DNA of 64,000 nucleotides. Origin: Serinus canaria (taxonomy: Eukaryota > Chordata > Aves > Passeriformes > Fringillidae). Positions 1 through 13,800 of the stretch are shown piece by piece. The stretch is taken from NCBI RefSeq assembly GCF_022539315.1, contig NC_066326.1:11982601-12046600 (forward strand), given 5' to 3'. Each line of letters opens with the position of its first letter. Within the stretch, counting starts at the first letter, position 1. A program made the translations under genes and the position numbers. The notes below the pieces were generated by a model that searched no databases, was not told where the DNA came from, and saw nothing but the letters and a program-made list of their open reading frames with translations.

Positions 1-1496
1 ACTTCACTTTAAGCTTTTTCATCTTCAAGTATCTCTGAAGATTAACTTGTCCCTCTTCTCCTCTGATGGAATGTTGCTGCAACTACGACAATCTAAGGAG
101 AGATGCAGGAGAAGATCTGGGAGGAGAGATCTTGTACAAACCTAGATGGTAGACAAACTTTCAGACAAAAAGCCCCAAAGTCTGAAGAAAGGTTTTCACG
201 GCCAAAAAAGTTGTCCTGTACTCTGCCCTCTCCCACACAGACAGATAGGGCAGTGAAAAAGAGATGTTCCCTCCACCTACTTTTATCTATAAATATTATT
301 CTGCATTAATGTAACATTTTACTAACATTGCTTCAGAAACACATGGAACAGCACACTGGATTTTCAGGACCGGCTTTAGGTCTCAAACAACTGTAGGACA
401 TCACTCATCATCCAAGTTCAGAACAGCCTCAAGTTCCTCAGAGCTGGTGAGAATGACTGCCTAGACTAAGGAAAGCACTGTGGAGGGAATCAGATTACTG
501 GCAGCCACAAGTCAGGAGTTCAAATGATACCATGAGTCCTCTTCCATTTTAAAATAAAATAAATCTAAAGAAAAGTCTTCATATACTATTTCCAGTTTCA
601 TAGATTATTCCAGTACTCAGCTGTGGTTGGAAGAGGGGTGGAAGGGAAGGCAGAAAGGAAAAAAACTGAGGAATTCTCCCTGTAGATCTGAATAAAACAG
701 CTGAGCACAAAACCAAGCAGCTTTCAACTGCTTGAGCTGAAGGGGTAACACCTCAACCATGCTAGACTGCTAGCTTAAAATAGGCTTCTATAATCAGCTT
801 ACAGAAGAAAATTTAGCATTATGAATTGATGCACCTTTTAGCTTTCACCATTCAGTAACTGTTAAACCCTGAATAACTGCAACACAAAACAGAAACGACC
901 CTTCTTGACACAATGTTTTCCAAACTCCAACTCCAATTTTGACCATTTGTACAAAAGGTACATCCTTGGCACTGTTTCTGCAGCCAAGACCTCGAGCAGG
1001 AGCCCACAAGGCTCTGCCCAGCCTGCCCCAAAGCTGGCCCAGCCAGTGTTTTGCACTTGGTGACTGACACCTCTCCTGACTTTCAGAACAAGTGAACATT
1101 CTCTGTGTTTCAAGAATGCTACCATTAATACATGGCATAAGCCAACAAAAAATAGATCAATTCAGCATGCTGGTATTTAGATAATAGAGATAGTTAAAAT
1201 TCATTCAATCCACCCGAAAACCACTATTAATAAATCTGCAAAAATCAGTTTGGTGAAAAGAAGGAAGTTGACTTGCATTTAAAATCAAATGCAAAAATGA
1301 CAAAGTGTGGGGGGGGGAAAGGACACAAATAAAGAAGCGTTAGACTGGAAAGAAAGACAGGAAGTTAGCAGGGCCAGAAATCTCACTTTGGTCTATACAT
1401 CATCACATTTTTGCCAATAATGCATATCATGTACTGATCAAAAAGAAGCACCATGACTTCTGCTCTTCATATCACTGATTTTGACCAGTGGTTATC

Positions 1497-1522
1497 AAAA
1501 AAAAAAAAAAAAAAAAAAAAAA
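1497..1522 (+). repeat. Poly(A) run
   Basis: About 26 A in a row in SLMAP intron 11. No retrocopy or SINE body was recognised upstream of it. It is a simple homopolymer. Confidence 0.85.
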
Positions 1523-4500
1523 GCTATGGAATGAGCAACAAGTGAACTGGATGTAATGATCAGAAAGTAAGAGACTTCCCAGATCATTCAGAGCCAGATT
1601 TCATAACACTCCACAGATGTTAGAGGTCAGGACACGTTACTGGATGGTATTGTGAGTGCATTGTGCTTAAAAAATAAAAATAATTACATAATACCTTTAA
1701 AAATCTACAGAAGCTGGATTTTACAAACCAGCTGGTTTCTGGGATTTTTAGTATATCATTATTGTTTAAGTAAGAAACCTGCTCCCCTCTCAGTACTTAA
1801 GCCTCTGGGCAAAACCCCAACATGCTACCACATGATGAGCTACATATTCCTGCTCTGTATTGCCAGTCTGTATGATATTGTTCTACACCATTTGCTGTAT
1901 GGCTTAAAACTCGATTTCCTGACAGTCTCTGGAACTGATTTTTTGCCCCAGGAGTCCCCAACTCTTGATGCTACAAAGAGCAAAGAACAGGAGTAGGACT
2001 GAAGGGCAGCATTTACATTCAGAAGGCAAAGAACAGATCCTACAGTTTGCAGTTTTTAACCTCATGATATTGTGAGGCCTGATGAAACATATTTGAATGT
2101 GGAAAAGGCAAACTTTCAGTCCAAGAAGAAACAGAAGAGTCAATGACTTGGAATTTTTCTTGATGGAAGAGTAAAAACTTAGACTGTCATTAAAAAATGC
2201 AAAATACTGAACTCTTTTGAACCCCATTCATTCCTTTAAAAATGAAGCAGTCAAGGCCTTGCAGTGTTTTCACTGTAGCTTTCAAAGTCTTGAGAAAGGG
2301 TAAGCATAAAACCACTGATGTTAATTTTACTCTTATTAGTACTTCTTTAACATCTTGGAATATTTTACTAGATACTGTTGATCACTTTTCCTTCTCAATA
2401 GTGACAGGACTGGTCATGTTTAGTTTGCAGAAGTGATACTAACCTAAGTTTGGCCAAAATAAGTTAAGCTAACATCCAAACAATGAAAACAGGCAACCAA
2501 TTTGTATTTGAATATTACACAGGGTGCTCTTCATGTTCTAGACAAGAAAAATGTTTACTCAAGCATTTAACTTCATTTCTATCTACTGAAAAAAGAAGAT
2601 TTATACAAGATCTTAGCAATATTTAGACTGATTTTAAACTGCAGCCTTACAGAAGACAGCTACCAGTCATTAATTTTTTAAAAATGTTTTTCTTATACAA
2701 ACATTAGCAGTATTAAGTCATTTGGCTTATGGCACTGTAATCTGGATCACAAGCAGTAAAATCAAACAAGTCTGCTGTCCTTCCTCATGAAAGTTTGAGA
2801 GGAAAGACTCCAATGGCCATAATGTCATAAATGATCCTGCTTCTAAATGTTTCCCTGCTCAATTTCAGGTACATAATTTCTATAAACTCTGAAGCAAAAA
2901 ATCCCAGGTTTTCTTGAAGTTTAATAACACTTGGTCTTCTCTTCATTCTAATGACACTTTTCTTTCAGTAGGCAAAAAGTATAAATATCTTCAGTTTTTC
3001 TTTAATTATAGATGTGCAGACAGTGTTGTTTCATTACTCATTTTCAAAAGCATTTGCTTTGAAAAACACGTTTCACATTCCAGAACAACACATCTTTCTA
3101 AAGACTGGTATGCAATTTTCTGTTTTTCTTAAAACAATCTCTTGTATTTCCACATACAAACTATGGACTTGTTTTCCCCTCTGTTCTTTTGTTACAACTA
3201 ATCTGGAGAATGTGTAAGGCTTTAAATGATCAGATAAATTACAGGTATGTGAAAAGGCACCTCATTCTCTGTCCTTTGCTGACTGTGATGTTTGCTTAAA
3301 CTGACAGGTTTCAACTTAATTTGTAACAGGTGAAAAATTACACTCAGGTTTAAACACCATGTGGCAAGATCACCACCCTTTTGTTGGTCAGGGCACAATG
3401 ATAGTGAACTGAGAAGTGACCATCACTTTGCAAGAGCAAAGACATCCTATTACACCTGCTTAATACCACAATTCTGTGCTTAGAAAATTTCTGCTACTAC
3501 AGAAATATTAAGTAGCAGTGACAAATTCTGGTTTCATCCACCTTTTCTGTGTTTTCTGTTGTTTTTAAAGCAAATGTGAACACTCTTGTACTCACTCTGA
3601 CATTCTATGAACTGATGAATAAAAGTGCAGTCCCCTCCACTCTTTGAAAGAAAGTGCTCTAGTAGAGAAAGAAACACTTCAGTTTACATCTTCTTATCAT
3701 TTTCAAATTGATGCAACAAAAAATTTGAAAGGCATATTAACAATATTTGTCAGTGTATTCACAATGGATTTTTAAATCAAATCTGAGTTAATATGCAAAC
3801 AGACAAGACATGAAATTGAAATGATGTCTGAATGATACTTGGAAATAGATTACTCTTTTAAACTGATCAGAAGAAAGAAGTACTTTAGCTGCATTTTCAA
3901 AACAAACATGTTTTTAACCTATACTCATCAGCATTGTTATTAGCTTTAAAAGGGTATTGTAAAAGTTTTCCATTAAACAGTTTCACTTTGAAAAGACAGT
4001 TCTGCAGCAGAGTTCCCAAAACTGGGCTCTGTTCCCAGGTTTACTCAAGTCCTTGCTCAGCTCCCAACTCCATCAGAATCCTGCATCTCTTCAAGGTGCA
4101 AACACTTCCTTTCTGAAGAACCTCAAAAATCCTTTGGCCAAGAGTCCAGCTGGGGGAAAAGGCTGGCACTAGTACAAACCTGCAGAATGTGCTATATTCT
4201 AACCAAACTGCTCAATCATTAGCTCTGATATCAGAAGTTCAACTGCTAAGTTTTACTGTATCTCAAAATTACTCTAAAAAATGAACTTTTTTTAACCCAC
4301 AAGGACAGAGCTTTTAAAAAACAGCACAATGGCTGTAAAATTTATTTTCCACATTTAAACTTCCTTTTTTTCTTCCTTTTCATTTTTACCTGGTCCTCTA
4401 AGTGACTGTATGCAAATTTCTCTCATCTTCTTCATACAATATCTGGCTCACAAAATTTAAAAATGAAAGCCAGGTGTGGTGCAACACTGAGAAAAATACC

Positions 4501-4918
4501 ACTTTTGGAAACAATTTAGTTCTACACAACTTTTATCAGGGGCTTGTTGTACCAACAAGCTCCTCTTTTCTGCATATCCAATGAGAGAAAATGAATGCTT
4601 AACCATCATCCTCTGATCCACTTTTTTAATTAAATGCCTCTGGAAAGGCTTTAGTTCTTCTAGTTCTTAGTTCCTCCACTTTGAATACAGCTCTTGAATG
4701 CTACAGCCACAGAAAAAAGTCATGTAAACCATTATTCTTGTCATGGCCAGGTAGTGTGCCTGTGCACACACTTTGAGAGAAAGAGAGACAAAACAATTTT
4801 TTAAAAGCTTACTGATTTTACATGGGTTTTACAGTTTTCCTCTTTCATGCCCAAAGTTGCTCAATCTGTATTATAAACCCAAAATTCTTAGCTCTTTAAA
4901 ATAATGCAGAACTACATG

Positions 4919-5145
4919 GCAAAAAAACCCCAAAAAACAAAAAAAAAAAACCAACAAAAAAACCCCAAAAAACCAACCAACAAAAACCAAAACGAATAAG
5001 CAAAATCCCCGAAAAACAACCAAAAAACCCCAAACCAAAACAACCCCAAACAAAACCCCCCAACCCACCCCAAAAAAAACCAACCAACCAAACATAAAAA
5101 AAAAAAAAAACAACAAAACCACCAAAACAAAACCCCAAATAAACC
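4919..5145. repeat. A/C-rich low-complexity tract
   Basis: About 225 bases almost free of G and T on the plus strand, made of irregular AAACCCC, CCAAA and CCAACCAA words with pure A runs. It is a low-complexity expansion rather than a fixed-unit array. Its complement is G/T-rich and gives false open frames full of Phe, Trp, Gly and Val on the minus strand. Confidence 0.9.
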
Positions 5146-7531
5146 AGCAGTAACTGCTTCCTGCTGCTTTTAAGAGAACAAAATCCAAAATCTGACAGAG
5201 TCAATAACTGCCCATCTGTCATACAAGGGCTACATAAGGGGCTGGAAGATGCAAAAGGCACAGACTGTCATGAAGAGAACACAGGGCAGCAAGCTGTAAA
5301 ATGCCAGAGAAATGGGGATGATCAGGTATGGCAGAGATGCAGAAAAATGAACAACTGACAGAAAAATCAAAAGCTGCACTAAAACACAGAATAATGAAAG
5401 AGCATGGTACGTGTATGACAAAAAAGGTGATAGATTGTATAAACACACAGAAAGAGAACTTGAATGAGCAGTTATATATTGTCTGTACTCAAAGAAAAAT
5501 AACCTGGCCAAAAGCTTCCTAAAACTTCCAGGTTTAAATACAAGTTCCACTGTTACTCGTAGGATGGAGGAATCTATCTTGTCATGCATCAATTCAGATG
5601 ACACTGACTCTGGTACAACCCAAAATAAGTCCAAAAGGGATTGCTTTTCTACCTTTGACCAAAAAAGTGAGTTTCAGTGATACAATTTTTATTATAATCA
5701 CACAATGATTTTTAAATGGGCAATTTTAAAATTTGGACTCATAAAAGGTATCAGTATTTAAAAATCTCAAATGACACTCCTACCAACAATTTTAAAACAA
5801 ACAGTGTTTATTTTAAAAATATCAAACCTAGTATCATGTTATAAATCACTCCTCTGTAAAATAATTGATATTTGAAGTTAGAGCACAAAAGTTTTTACAA
5901 AATGTGTCAAATTAGCTCTAGTTTTAAAAAAGAGAAAAGCAGATCTATTTCTTAAACATTCTATCCAATTTTAAGCTATTACCAACCTAAAATTAGGCAT
6001 TAGCAAGAAGGATGAATCTATATAAAAATAAAATCTCATGGCAGTGTAGAGAAGTGGGAAGAAATATTGCATGTCCTGCTTGCTAAACTCAGGATGCACC
6101 AGAGCTAAGTGCCCAAAATGCTGAGACACTCAGGAGCAACCAGTACTCTGAGCTCTGGGGGAGCCTTTGGTGCAGCTCCTGTAGGTGTTTAAGAGATCTC
6201 TCCTCCTGCTCCCATAAGGAGGTTATGTCATGATTAACTTTTGATTTTGCTATTGGTCTCCCTAGTTAAGAACCTCATAATTTACAAATATGCATATGGA
6301 GCTTTAAAATCCTGTTTCAAAAATATAAAGACAGGAATTCCTAAACACTGTGAATATTGGTTAAAACCCTGAGTTCTCTATATATGTCCCTGAACCTTCA
6401 AACCAATGCTACTACCATCCCTCAGACTGTAGAAGCAAGCTACATCAAGGAAAAAATTTAAATTGACATAAGAGGACAAATATATCTCAGCCAATTAAAC
6501 AATGTGGAATCATAATTGGAATACTTTTTGCTATTTGTGATATTGGACAATTTCACTCAAAAAACTTTGTGTATGTTAAGACACATGAACTAAAATATTT
6601 GGCTGTAACTGGCCTTTAAAAAACCCTATCACTTAGTTCAATCTGTATTAATTCCTGTTTCACATAAAGATACTTCTGAGGTTTTTAAAAGTTAGTTTTC
6701 ATTGTTTATAAATTTTATATACTCACATTTTTTATATTAAAGTTATGAAAAAATGGGTTTTGCTGACTTTAATTATCATACCTAACTTTACCAGAAAAAC
6801 ACTGTATGTCTATGTGTTGCAAGGCAAACTTAAAAGGAAAAACATCCAATCAGTTCTCCATTTTCTTTTGTCACAACCCTGACAACATTCAGTCAGTAGA
6901 GTCCTACTGATTGCAGTGACAGCACATCACAAATTAGAAAAAACCAAACCAACAAAAAGAGACAGCATCCAAGTGGTTTTGTTGTATTTTACAGAACTTT
7001 CTAAAAACACTGTGACTGGAAGTACACAAAAAAAAAAAAAAAAACAAAAAACCAAAAAGCTGGTCAGGAGTGGACAAATTCATTTGTGAAGAGAAAAAAA
7101 TCCAAGCAAAATTTGAGAGAACATTTTGAATTGGTTCATTTTCAAACATAGCCATAAGACAAAAGGTAGCCCTCAGATACACTACCTTTCTCTGTGCTCC
7201 CATTAATTTTAGGTATGAAGTCGTCAACTTGTATGCCTAGGATTAAGAAAGGGCATTATTTTGGGGATCAAGAAAAACGTTTTGGGCTTTGTTTCTTTAT
7301 AAACACAGCATTTTGCAATGTACCTGGCTTTTCATACCACCTCTTCACAAGTACCTAATCACACAAACCAGGCAATTCGATGTGTTTCCTGCTAGACACG
7401 ATGCTGCTGTTTGTTCAAACGTTTAAGAGGTTATTAACGACAAAGAATGACTGCCTAGTACACACATACACGTGTGTCTAGATGGATATGAAATATGTTA
7501 TAAAACGTGTTATACAATGTGGTTTAATCTA

Positions 7532-7700
7532 ACGGCCCGAAGGCCCCGCCAAGCCCGGCCCGGAGCGAACACCCGCAGCAGCAGCGCCCTCTGCCGGCCC
7601 TGCCCCGACACGGACCCAGCAGAGCTCCCTCCCTGCCGGGGAACCGGGACTCGGAACTCTTCCGCCAGACACCGAGACCACGAGATCACCGTAACAAAGG
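7532..7700. promoter_or_regulatory. Intronic GC islet with a CTCF-like motif on the minus strand
   Basis: A sharp switch from AT-rich intron to a CpG-dense stretch of about 170 bases, ending 55 bases from the SLMAP exon 11 donor. On the minus strand, 7597-7584 reads CCGGCAGAGGGCGC. This fits the CTCF core CCASYAGRKGGCRS with one mismatch. No start exon or coding match is seen, so a regulatory or insulator role is inferred from the motif only. Confidence 0.45.
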
Positions 7701-7755
7701 TAACGGAACAGTAAACGCGGAAACCAGCTTGAAACAAGAAATTGATCACACCTAC

Positions 7756-7806
7756 CTAAGCTGTTGTGTTCTTTAAGAGTTTTCTCTTGCAGGTGTTCTA
7801 ACCGTA
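7756..7806 (-). CDS. SLMAP: SLMAP coding exon 11 (last one recognisable)
   Basis: A 51-nt exon that completes Val379, encodes [16 protein letters not shown] (residues 380-395) and gives one base of Gly396. The acceptor is CTGTTTACAG| and the donor TTAG|GTAGGT. The next exon, beginning in human with Gly-Ile-Gln-Val-Asp-Asp, is not found further left in the window. Confidence 0.95.
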
Positions 7807-10800
7807 CTGTAAACAGAAGTCCAAGAAAAAGGTATTTCACAGATTAAAAGCAAAAGAAATAATCAAAGTTCTTTCCCCGCTATTGACTAACCTTGTAAAG
7901 CAGTCAGCCGCTCATTGGTGAAGTCATTATCAGCCTGCAAAGCTTCTATTTTTGCTTGAAGCTCTTGCTCTCTTTCTTCCATTTCATCTATTTTATGCTG
8001 CAATTCCTTTTTCTCAGCCAGTCCTTTCTGTTGGATTTCTTCTTGTCTTCCTTCTGCTACCTGCTCCAAAAGATTTTTTTTAAATCCAAAAAATCAAAAT
8101 TAACATGTGGATAAATAGATCTTCTTGGTTTTTATGTAACTAAATGTACACAAATGACTTTCTTAGCTAATCAGATTTAAAAAATGAAAAAAAAAGAAAA
8201 TCTATTACTTTTATACAAATTTCACTACAAGTAGACTGAGAAAATCTCAAAATATCTGAAGCAACTTTTTGACTGAGGAACATAAATTTAACAGCAACAG
8301 TAAAGGGGCTTAGAACTAAGAAATGCCCAAAGTCTCCAGCAGCTCAAGTCAATCAAAACCCAAGAACCCTTCTGAAATTGAATTTACACTGCATAGATCA
8401 CCTTGATTGCAACCCATATCTTTTTCCTTGCTGAATCTCAAGAACACAAGTTTTAAACTGTCTCCTCCCTCAAAACAAGGTAATAAATTTCAGGTTTGAT
8501 CCTTCTGGGTATACTCATCATCAGCGATCAACCCATTTCTGGGAAACCAACTGCCTTAAGAGCAGCAATTTAATGTTTTAATATGGAAAGAAAAATTTCT
8601 CTGAGGTCCTGAACTAGGAACCTGGCTTTCAATTCCAGTATTTATCCAAGACAAATGCAGCAACTGTCTCAGGTCTCCAGAGACAACACCATTACCTTCC
8701 TCTTCCACAACTCCTACTTATCTAGATTGGAGAGTCTTGGAGAACAAGCTTTACCATAAAGTGATTATTCTGTTCTCCAGCACAAAGGACCTTAAATATT
8801 AATTTACTTCATTCATAGACTTAGATATTTAGTTTCATATCAAACTTGATGGCAAGATGAGCCACATTACAATATGGTGGACTAGCTATGTGTGTTGTAA
8901 CTGCACAAAGAGGCAACATGAAATGCAAATTTATTTCTAATTCTAGTTTTTATTCCTCTTACCTTTCAGATGTTTAGCTTGAAAATTTTTAGTCCAAATA
9001 AAAGCAGTTGGATATAAAGTTTTATACTACATATAATTTTATACTATAATATATTTCAGTCCCAAAAAATATGGTAACTTTCCAAGTGAATGAAGAGGGA
9101 AGCTTTTTAGGAAGTTACTTAACTGATGCCAGTTTCAATTACACTAAAACTGATCCTAGAGAAAATGTAGATGATGTACATCTTTCTATTGCTAACTGTT
9201 GTTTAACAAGTTTCTTAACTTTTTTGTTAGCTACATTAGAAATTAAACTCTATTTATTTATTCCATTTATCACATTTATTCTATCCTAAGTCAGATGAAA
9301 TTCTGTCATTACCTTTAGCTTGTCAGAAAGATCTTTAATTTCATTTACAGCTCCATTGTACTTATTAGCTAATTCCCTTAATTCTTCCTGAGTCCGCTCA
9401 TTCATTTCTTTCAGGTGTGTACATTCATCTTCTGTATTACTTAAACTCCGCTGTAAGACAGAATGATTATGCAATAAATAATAACAAAAGACAGACAATG
9501 AACTACCAAACACTGCAGATAATCTATTTTTTCCAAGCAGTATATATGTACAGGATGCCAACTAGTTTTATGAAACTTCTTGACCAAGGGAATATAGCAA
9601 ATAATGATAAAGAAAAAGGAAATAAAAGAAAAGAGGATAATGTGAGCTATTACAGGGCAGAAAATCTTACTGCAAAAGAGTGTCTAACTCTTTTAAAAGC
9701 TCATTGTAAAGCTCCTTTAAGCACACTTTGTCCTGTGGTGAAGTGTTTATTTCCATAAATGCTGCAGTTTAAACAAGGTCTTACAGCATTTTTTAATGCA
9801 TGTATGTCACTTTCCCTGTGTATGTCCCACAGACAGTAACTTCTGTAAGGCAGCATCATGAATTTTGAAGGAGGGAGAAAAGGGAAGAGCAGAAAGAATA
9901 GGTTCTCATTAATGGTTTAACAATCTTAGTCCTGTCCAACAGGAGAAATAAACACTACTACTTAATATCCTGCAAGTGCAGAGTACAACAGATACTGATA
10001 TAATACAGCAATAAAGCAAGGATCTACACAGCAGTAGTTACAACTATTTCAGCACTTCCAGAAGAACAGGCATGAAAATTCAGTACCTCCACTTCAGATA
10101 ATTTTCTGACCACTTCAATTTTCTCCTGAAGGACCCGCCTCAGGGACTCTTTGGCTGTTGTCTCATAGTTGTGTTTGTCTTCCTGTAATGCTATAAGCTC
10201 TTTTCGTATACTGTCTTCTGTTTGATTCTGCACATACAAAATTATTCAAGAATAGAATAATTACTGTTTTGCTCATTAAATAAGTTAGACTGTGATAAAG
10301 CCTGTTCTATTAAAAAATGTTTAGCAATTTCTGATAGATGAGAAAATGTTCTGTACGAATCAGTGATCGAAGATTCTTGATCGATGATCTGTACATAACA
10401 AATGTACGTGACTGGGTATAAGTAAGTGACATTTGAAGTGTGTGTATAGCAACACACATTCAGTGGTCAGTGTTGATCCAGGAGAATTACTGCACTTTTT
10501 TTGGGCACTGCTAAGACAATGTCAAGCCTAGGAGAAATAGAACTGGACAAACAAGTCCCAGAGGAAAGACCTTAAACAGGACCTGCACAAAAAGTTTCTG
10601 TAATGTAGATAGTTGAGAGGAAATAGAAATAAAATAAAAATTAAAATCAAAGGCAGACATAGGTGGCCTAAACAATAATCAGGGCAGCACATACTTGTAA
10701 TGCTGAATATCAGACAAGACATGGGCAATGAAAACAATAGCCATTTACTGAGATGCCTTGAAATACAGAGCAGATGTACAGTTTTTGTGCTATTCAGATG

Positions 10801-13800
10801 ATCAAAGTTGCATAGGCTCATTTTGGAAAGCTTATGTTTGCTTTCCTACAACTAGCTACTTCCAAAACACTTGAAAAGAGCTGTCTTTCAGCATTCCTAA
10901 TATTTGACCTCAAGTGAACTACTTACCTTTGAACAAGCTTGTAATTGATTTCCCATAACCTCTAGTCTTGATAGCAGCCTGTCTTCATCTATTAAAGCCT
11001 AGATGAAAAGAATTATCACCTTAGAATTATCCCATGCTTAATGTAGTGCCAGTAGAGTTCTGCTTTCAAGATCTGAATTTTGTTGGAGTACTTACTGCTA
11101 ATAGTTATTTCAAAGGTACACAACCACTAAATTTATTAAACATTGTATTTTACACAGTTTTAGAGAATCATCATTAAGTTTTTATTATTTCTGCTGCTTT
11201 TTCCCTGCATTAGCAGCTAAAATTTATATGGCAGTGCACAGTTGAGTCCATAAGGAAAGGATCCTGCAGATACCTGCCAACTAGTATCTGAAGCCTCTTG
11301 TGTGACAGCAAGTAGTCGCTGAAGGGTTGCCAGCTTCTGTTCCAACATTTGTTCCCGATGTAAGGCTTCCTGTGAAGAGAGCAGGGCACCAGTCAGTTCA
11401 GCTAGAACAACTCAGAAAATCAAGCAACAGAAAAGATGCCAAAATACAACAAAAAAAATGTGAGTAGCAAACACTGTCAACTTGTTCAAAACCATAAACC
11501 CATTCTATTATTTCCATCCACAAATTTATTTGGATAGTTTAATTAGAAAATGCTGTCCTATAACCTCAGGTTCCTACACCATTCATTTTTCATGCTACAT
11601 TGCACATGCTGAGGACACACTGTTATTCTTCCCAAGACTTAAAGATAAGTTACAAAACCGCAGACACCAAAGGACAGCTTGGCAGCTTCCATGCAATGAG
11701 CTGTTCATCCTCAAATGAGGTCACAAATGAGAAATGCCAAGCAAGAACTACTATTTCTGTTTGATTTTTGGTTTATGACAGGAAGACAGAAGAGCATCTT
11801 CGTTAACTCCAGGATATGGAGAGAGAACAGATTGGTGAGTGAATATGTATTTGGCTTCCAAAGAAAGAGCATCTGCATGAGCTCCTTCCTGCAATGTCAG
11901 CAAATACATATAAAGATAGTATCTATTTCAAAAGCCTTTATGTGAACAAATAAAAATTGTCATTATCAAACAAAACCAGGCAAAACAAGTCAGAAGAACT
12001 TATACACAGTTAAACCTGGAAAGAATTTCTCAGCAAAGAAATTTTCATTTTTTCCCCAGAAAGTTGATTTTATCATCCTTTCTAAAGAGTTTACTTTTAT
12101 CTATCAGCACACAGTTTAACATGCTACCATTTTGCATTCTAACTCTTTTGTGCCACGACATCTTGGGAAAAGCACACCTATTAAACTGAGACAGAAGCAG
12201 GCACAGAAAGGCTGGTCATGCCAGCGAGGAAGAAGAGCTCCCAGCACTGTCCCTTCCTTTGTAGTTTCCAATAGATACAAGCCACAGCATAAGATTTGTG
12301 TTTTGAACAAAAATATTCAGCCAAATTAAATGCCCTTAAAAGAAAACTTACTTGTAGATACTGTGAAAGCTGAAACAATTCCTGAGAATACATACTGGGA
12401 GTGTTAGCAGCAACCTGAAAAAAAGACAAGTAAGAGTCAGAATGGTTTTGGATTTTCATTAAATAGAAGTAATGCAAAATTCACTTAAATCTAGTCACAA
12501 AGGCAAACTTCAGATTATCTAATAATAGCATTTTGCTTCATTTCTTGTTCTGTTATTATTTATGCTTTTTTTAACCACAGAACTTCCCAACTCGGGACTA
12601 AGGTCCCATTGTGTTTCTGCCCAAGTTCCTGAACCACTAAGACACTACTGAGTTTAAAGCTTTTGGTACAGTTGAGACTGAACTGACAATAAAGAAACAA
12701 GGGGCACAAAGGTGAAGCCATTCAACTCAATGAAAAACACAAATTGTGGGCTTTCAGCTCCATGTCATCACACATATTACAGCTGCATGCTTCTTGCTGA
12801 CCCACGTGTTATAATCATTGTCTCCCTTCATAAGCATCTATTTCAGAATTAAGGAATACCTGTACTATCTTTGAATAATAACAAACTGCTCTTCACTTGG
12901 AGAAGTGGGGGGTTGTTCCATGGGTTTATTTCAGCCAACTTATTAACTAATTCTTGTAGGCTTCCTATGCTGAAATAATTTTTAACTGTTTTCCCAGTTA
13001 AACCTGCAGTCCCTCCTCAGAATTTCTACTCGTACCCTGGATTCAAGCCACACATATTGTTTTGAAATCTGAATTTAAACAGTTGTAAAACCAGCAGCCT
13101 GAGGAGTTTATAGACTAAGTTTCCACAGTTGCTTGCTATTTTGTTCTTCATGTATAAAACTCTGATTAGAACACATTTAAGTTAATCCTTCTTTTTAGAG
13201 ACTAGAGAAATAATCAACTCCTGATCACCTTTCTCAAGGAAATATCTATTAGCAGCTTTTCTACAAGTCCCCCACATTACCAAAGCTCAGTTTAAGAGTT
13301 ACACTTTACAATACTGACTGCATGACTCTACAGCGAGCAACTCTGGCTCTACAGGAGAGGCAGAGAGGTTTGGTCTCAGTCTTCCTTGGGAACAGGACAG
13401 CGCTTTCCAGACTGTGCAGCACAGCTCCTCCTCCATAAAAGATGTCATATAAAGAAAACAGACCTCATCCAAACACCAAACCATGTTCGAGCTACTCTTG
13501 GGTCCCACAGAACAGAAGTATTAAATTATGCAACACCTGTTAGTCTGTCAACCTGCACCTGAAAACTAACCATCTTAACATCCATGGTTTTGTTCCAAAG
13601 CCATGTTTCAGGTGCCACAATGTAAAAAGTCAACTTACCTTGAAATATACACTGTAATACTGCATTACTTCTCTACCTTAAATGTCACTCAAAACATTAA
13701 ACTAGGTAAAAACAGTCAGTGGAAAAGATATCAAAATGTTACTGGACAGACTTCACTATTTCTTCATCTTTATAACAAGTCTGAAAATAGCATGTGTGTG

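Larger units (their letters stand above)
1..7755. other. SLMAP intron 11, no exon recognised
   Basis: AT-rich intronic sequence to the left of exon 11. I looked on the minus strand for the remaining SLMAP coiled-coil exons and the C-terminal anchor and did not recognise any. Short alternatively spliced exons could be missed by eye. Contents: a run of about 26 A near 1497-1522, an A/C-rich low-complexity block at 4919-5145, an A-tract near 7029, and a GC islet at 7532-7700. The open frames here (for example 845-1138 and 5219-5634, minus) have no family resemblance or splice context. Confidence 0.7.

Noticed and set aside
845..1138. Overlapping minus-strand frames of 72-97 codons
   Set aside because: No resemblance to the missing SLMAP exons, no flanking splice signals in phase, and no known family.
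4871..5261. Hydrophobic Phe/Trp/Gly-rich minus-strand frames that look like membrane proteins
   Set aside because: They are the complement of the A/C-rich low-complexity tract, not genes.
5219..5634. Minus-strand frame of 134 codons, checked as a possible further SLMAP exon
   Set aside because: The translation does not match the SLMAP coiled coil or its C-terminal anchor.
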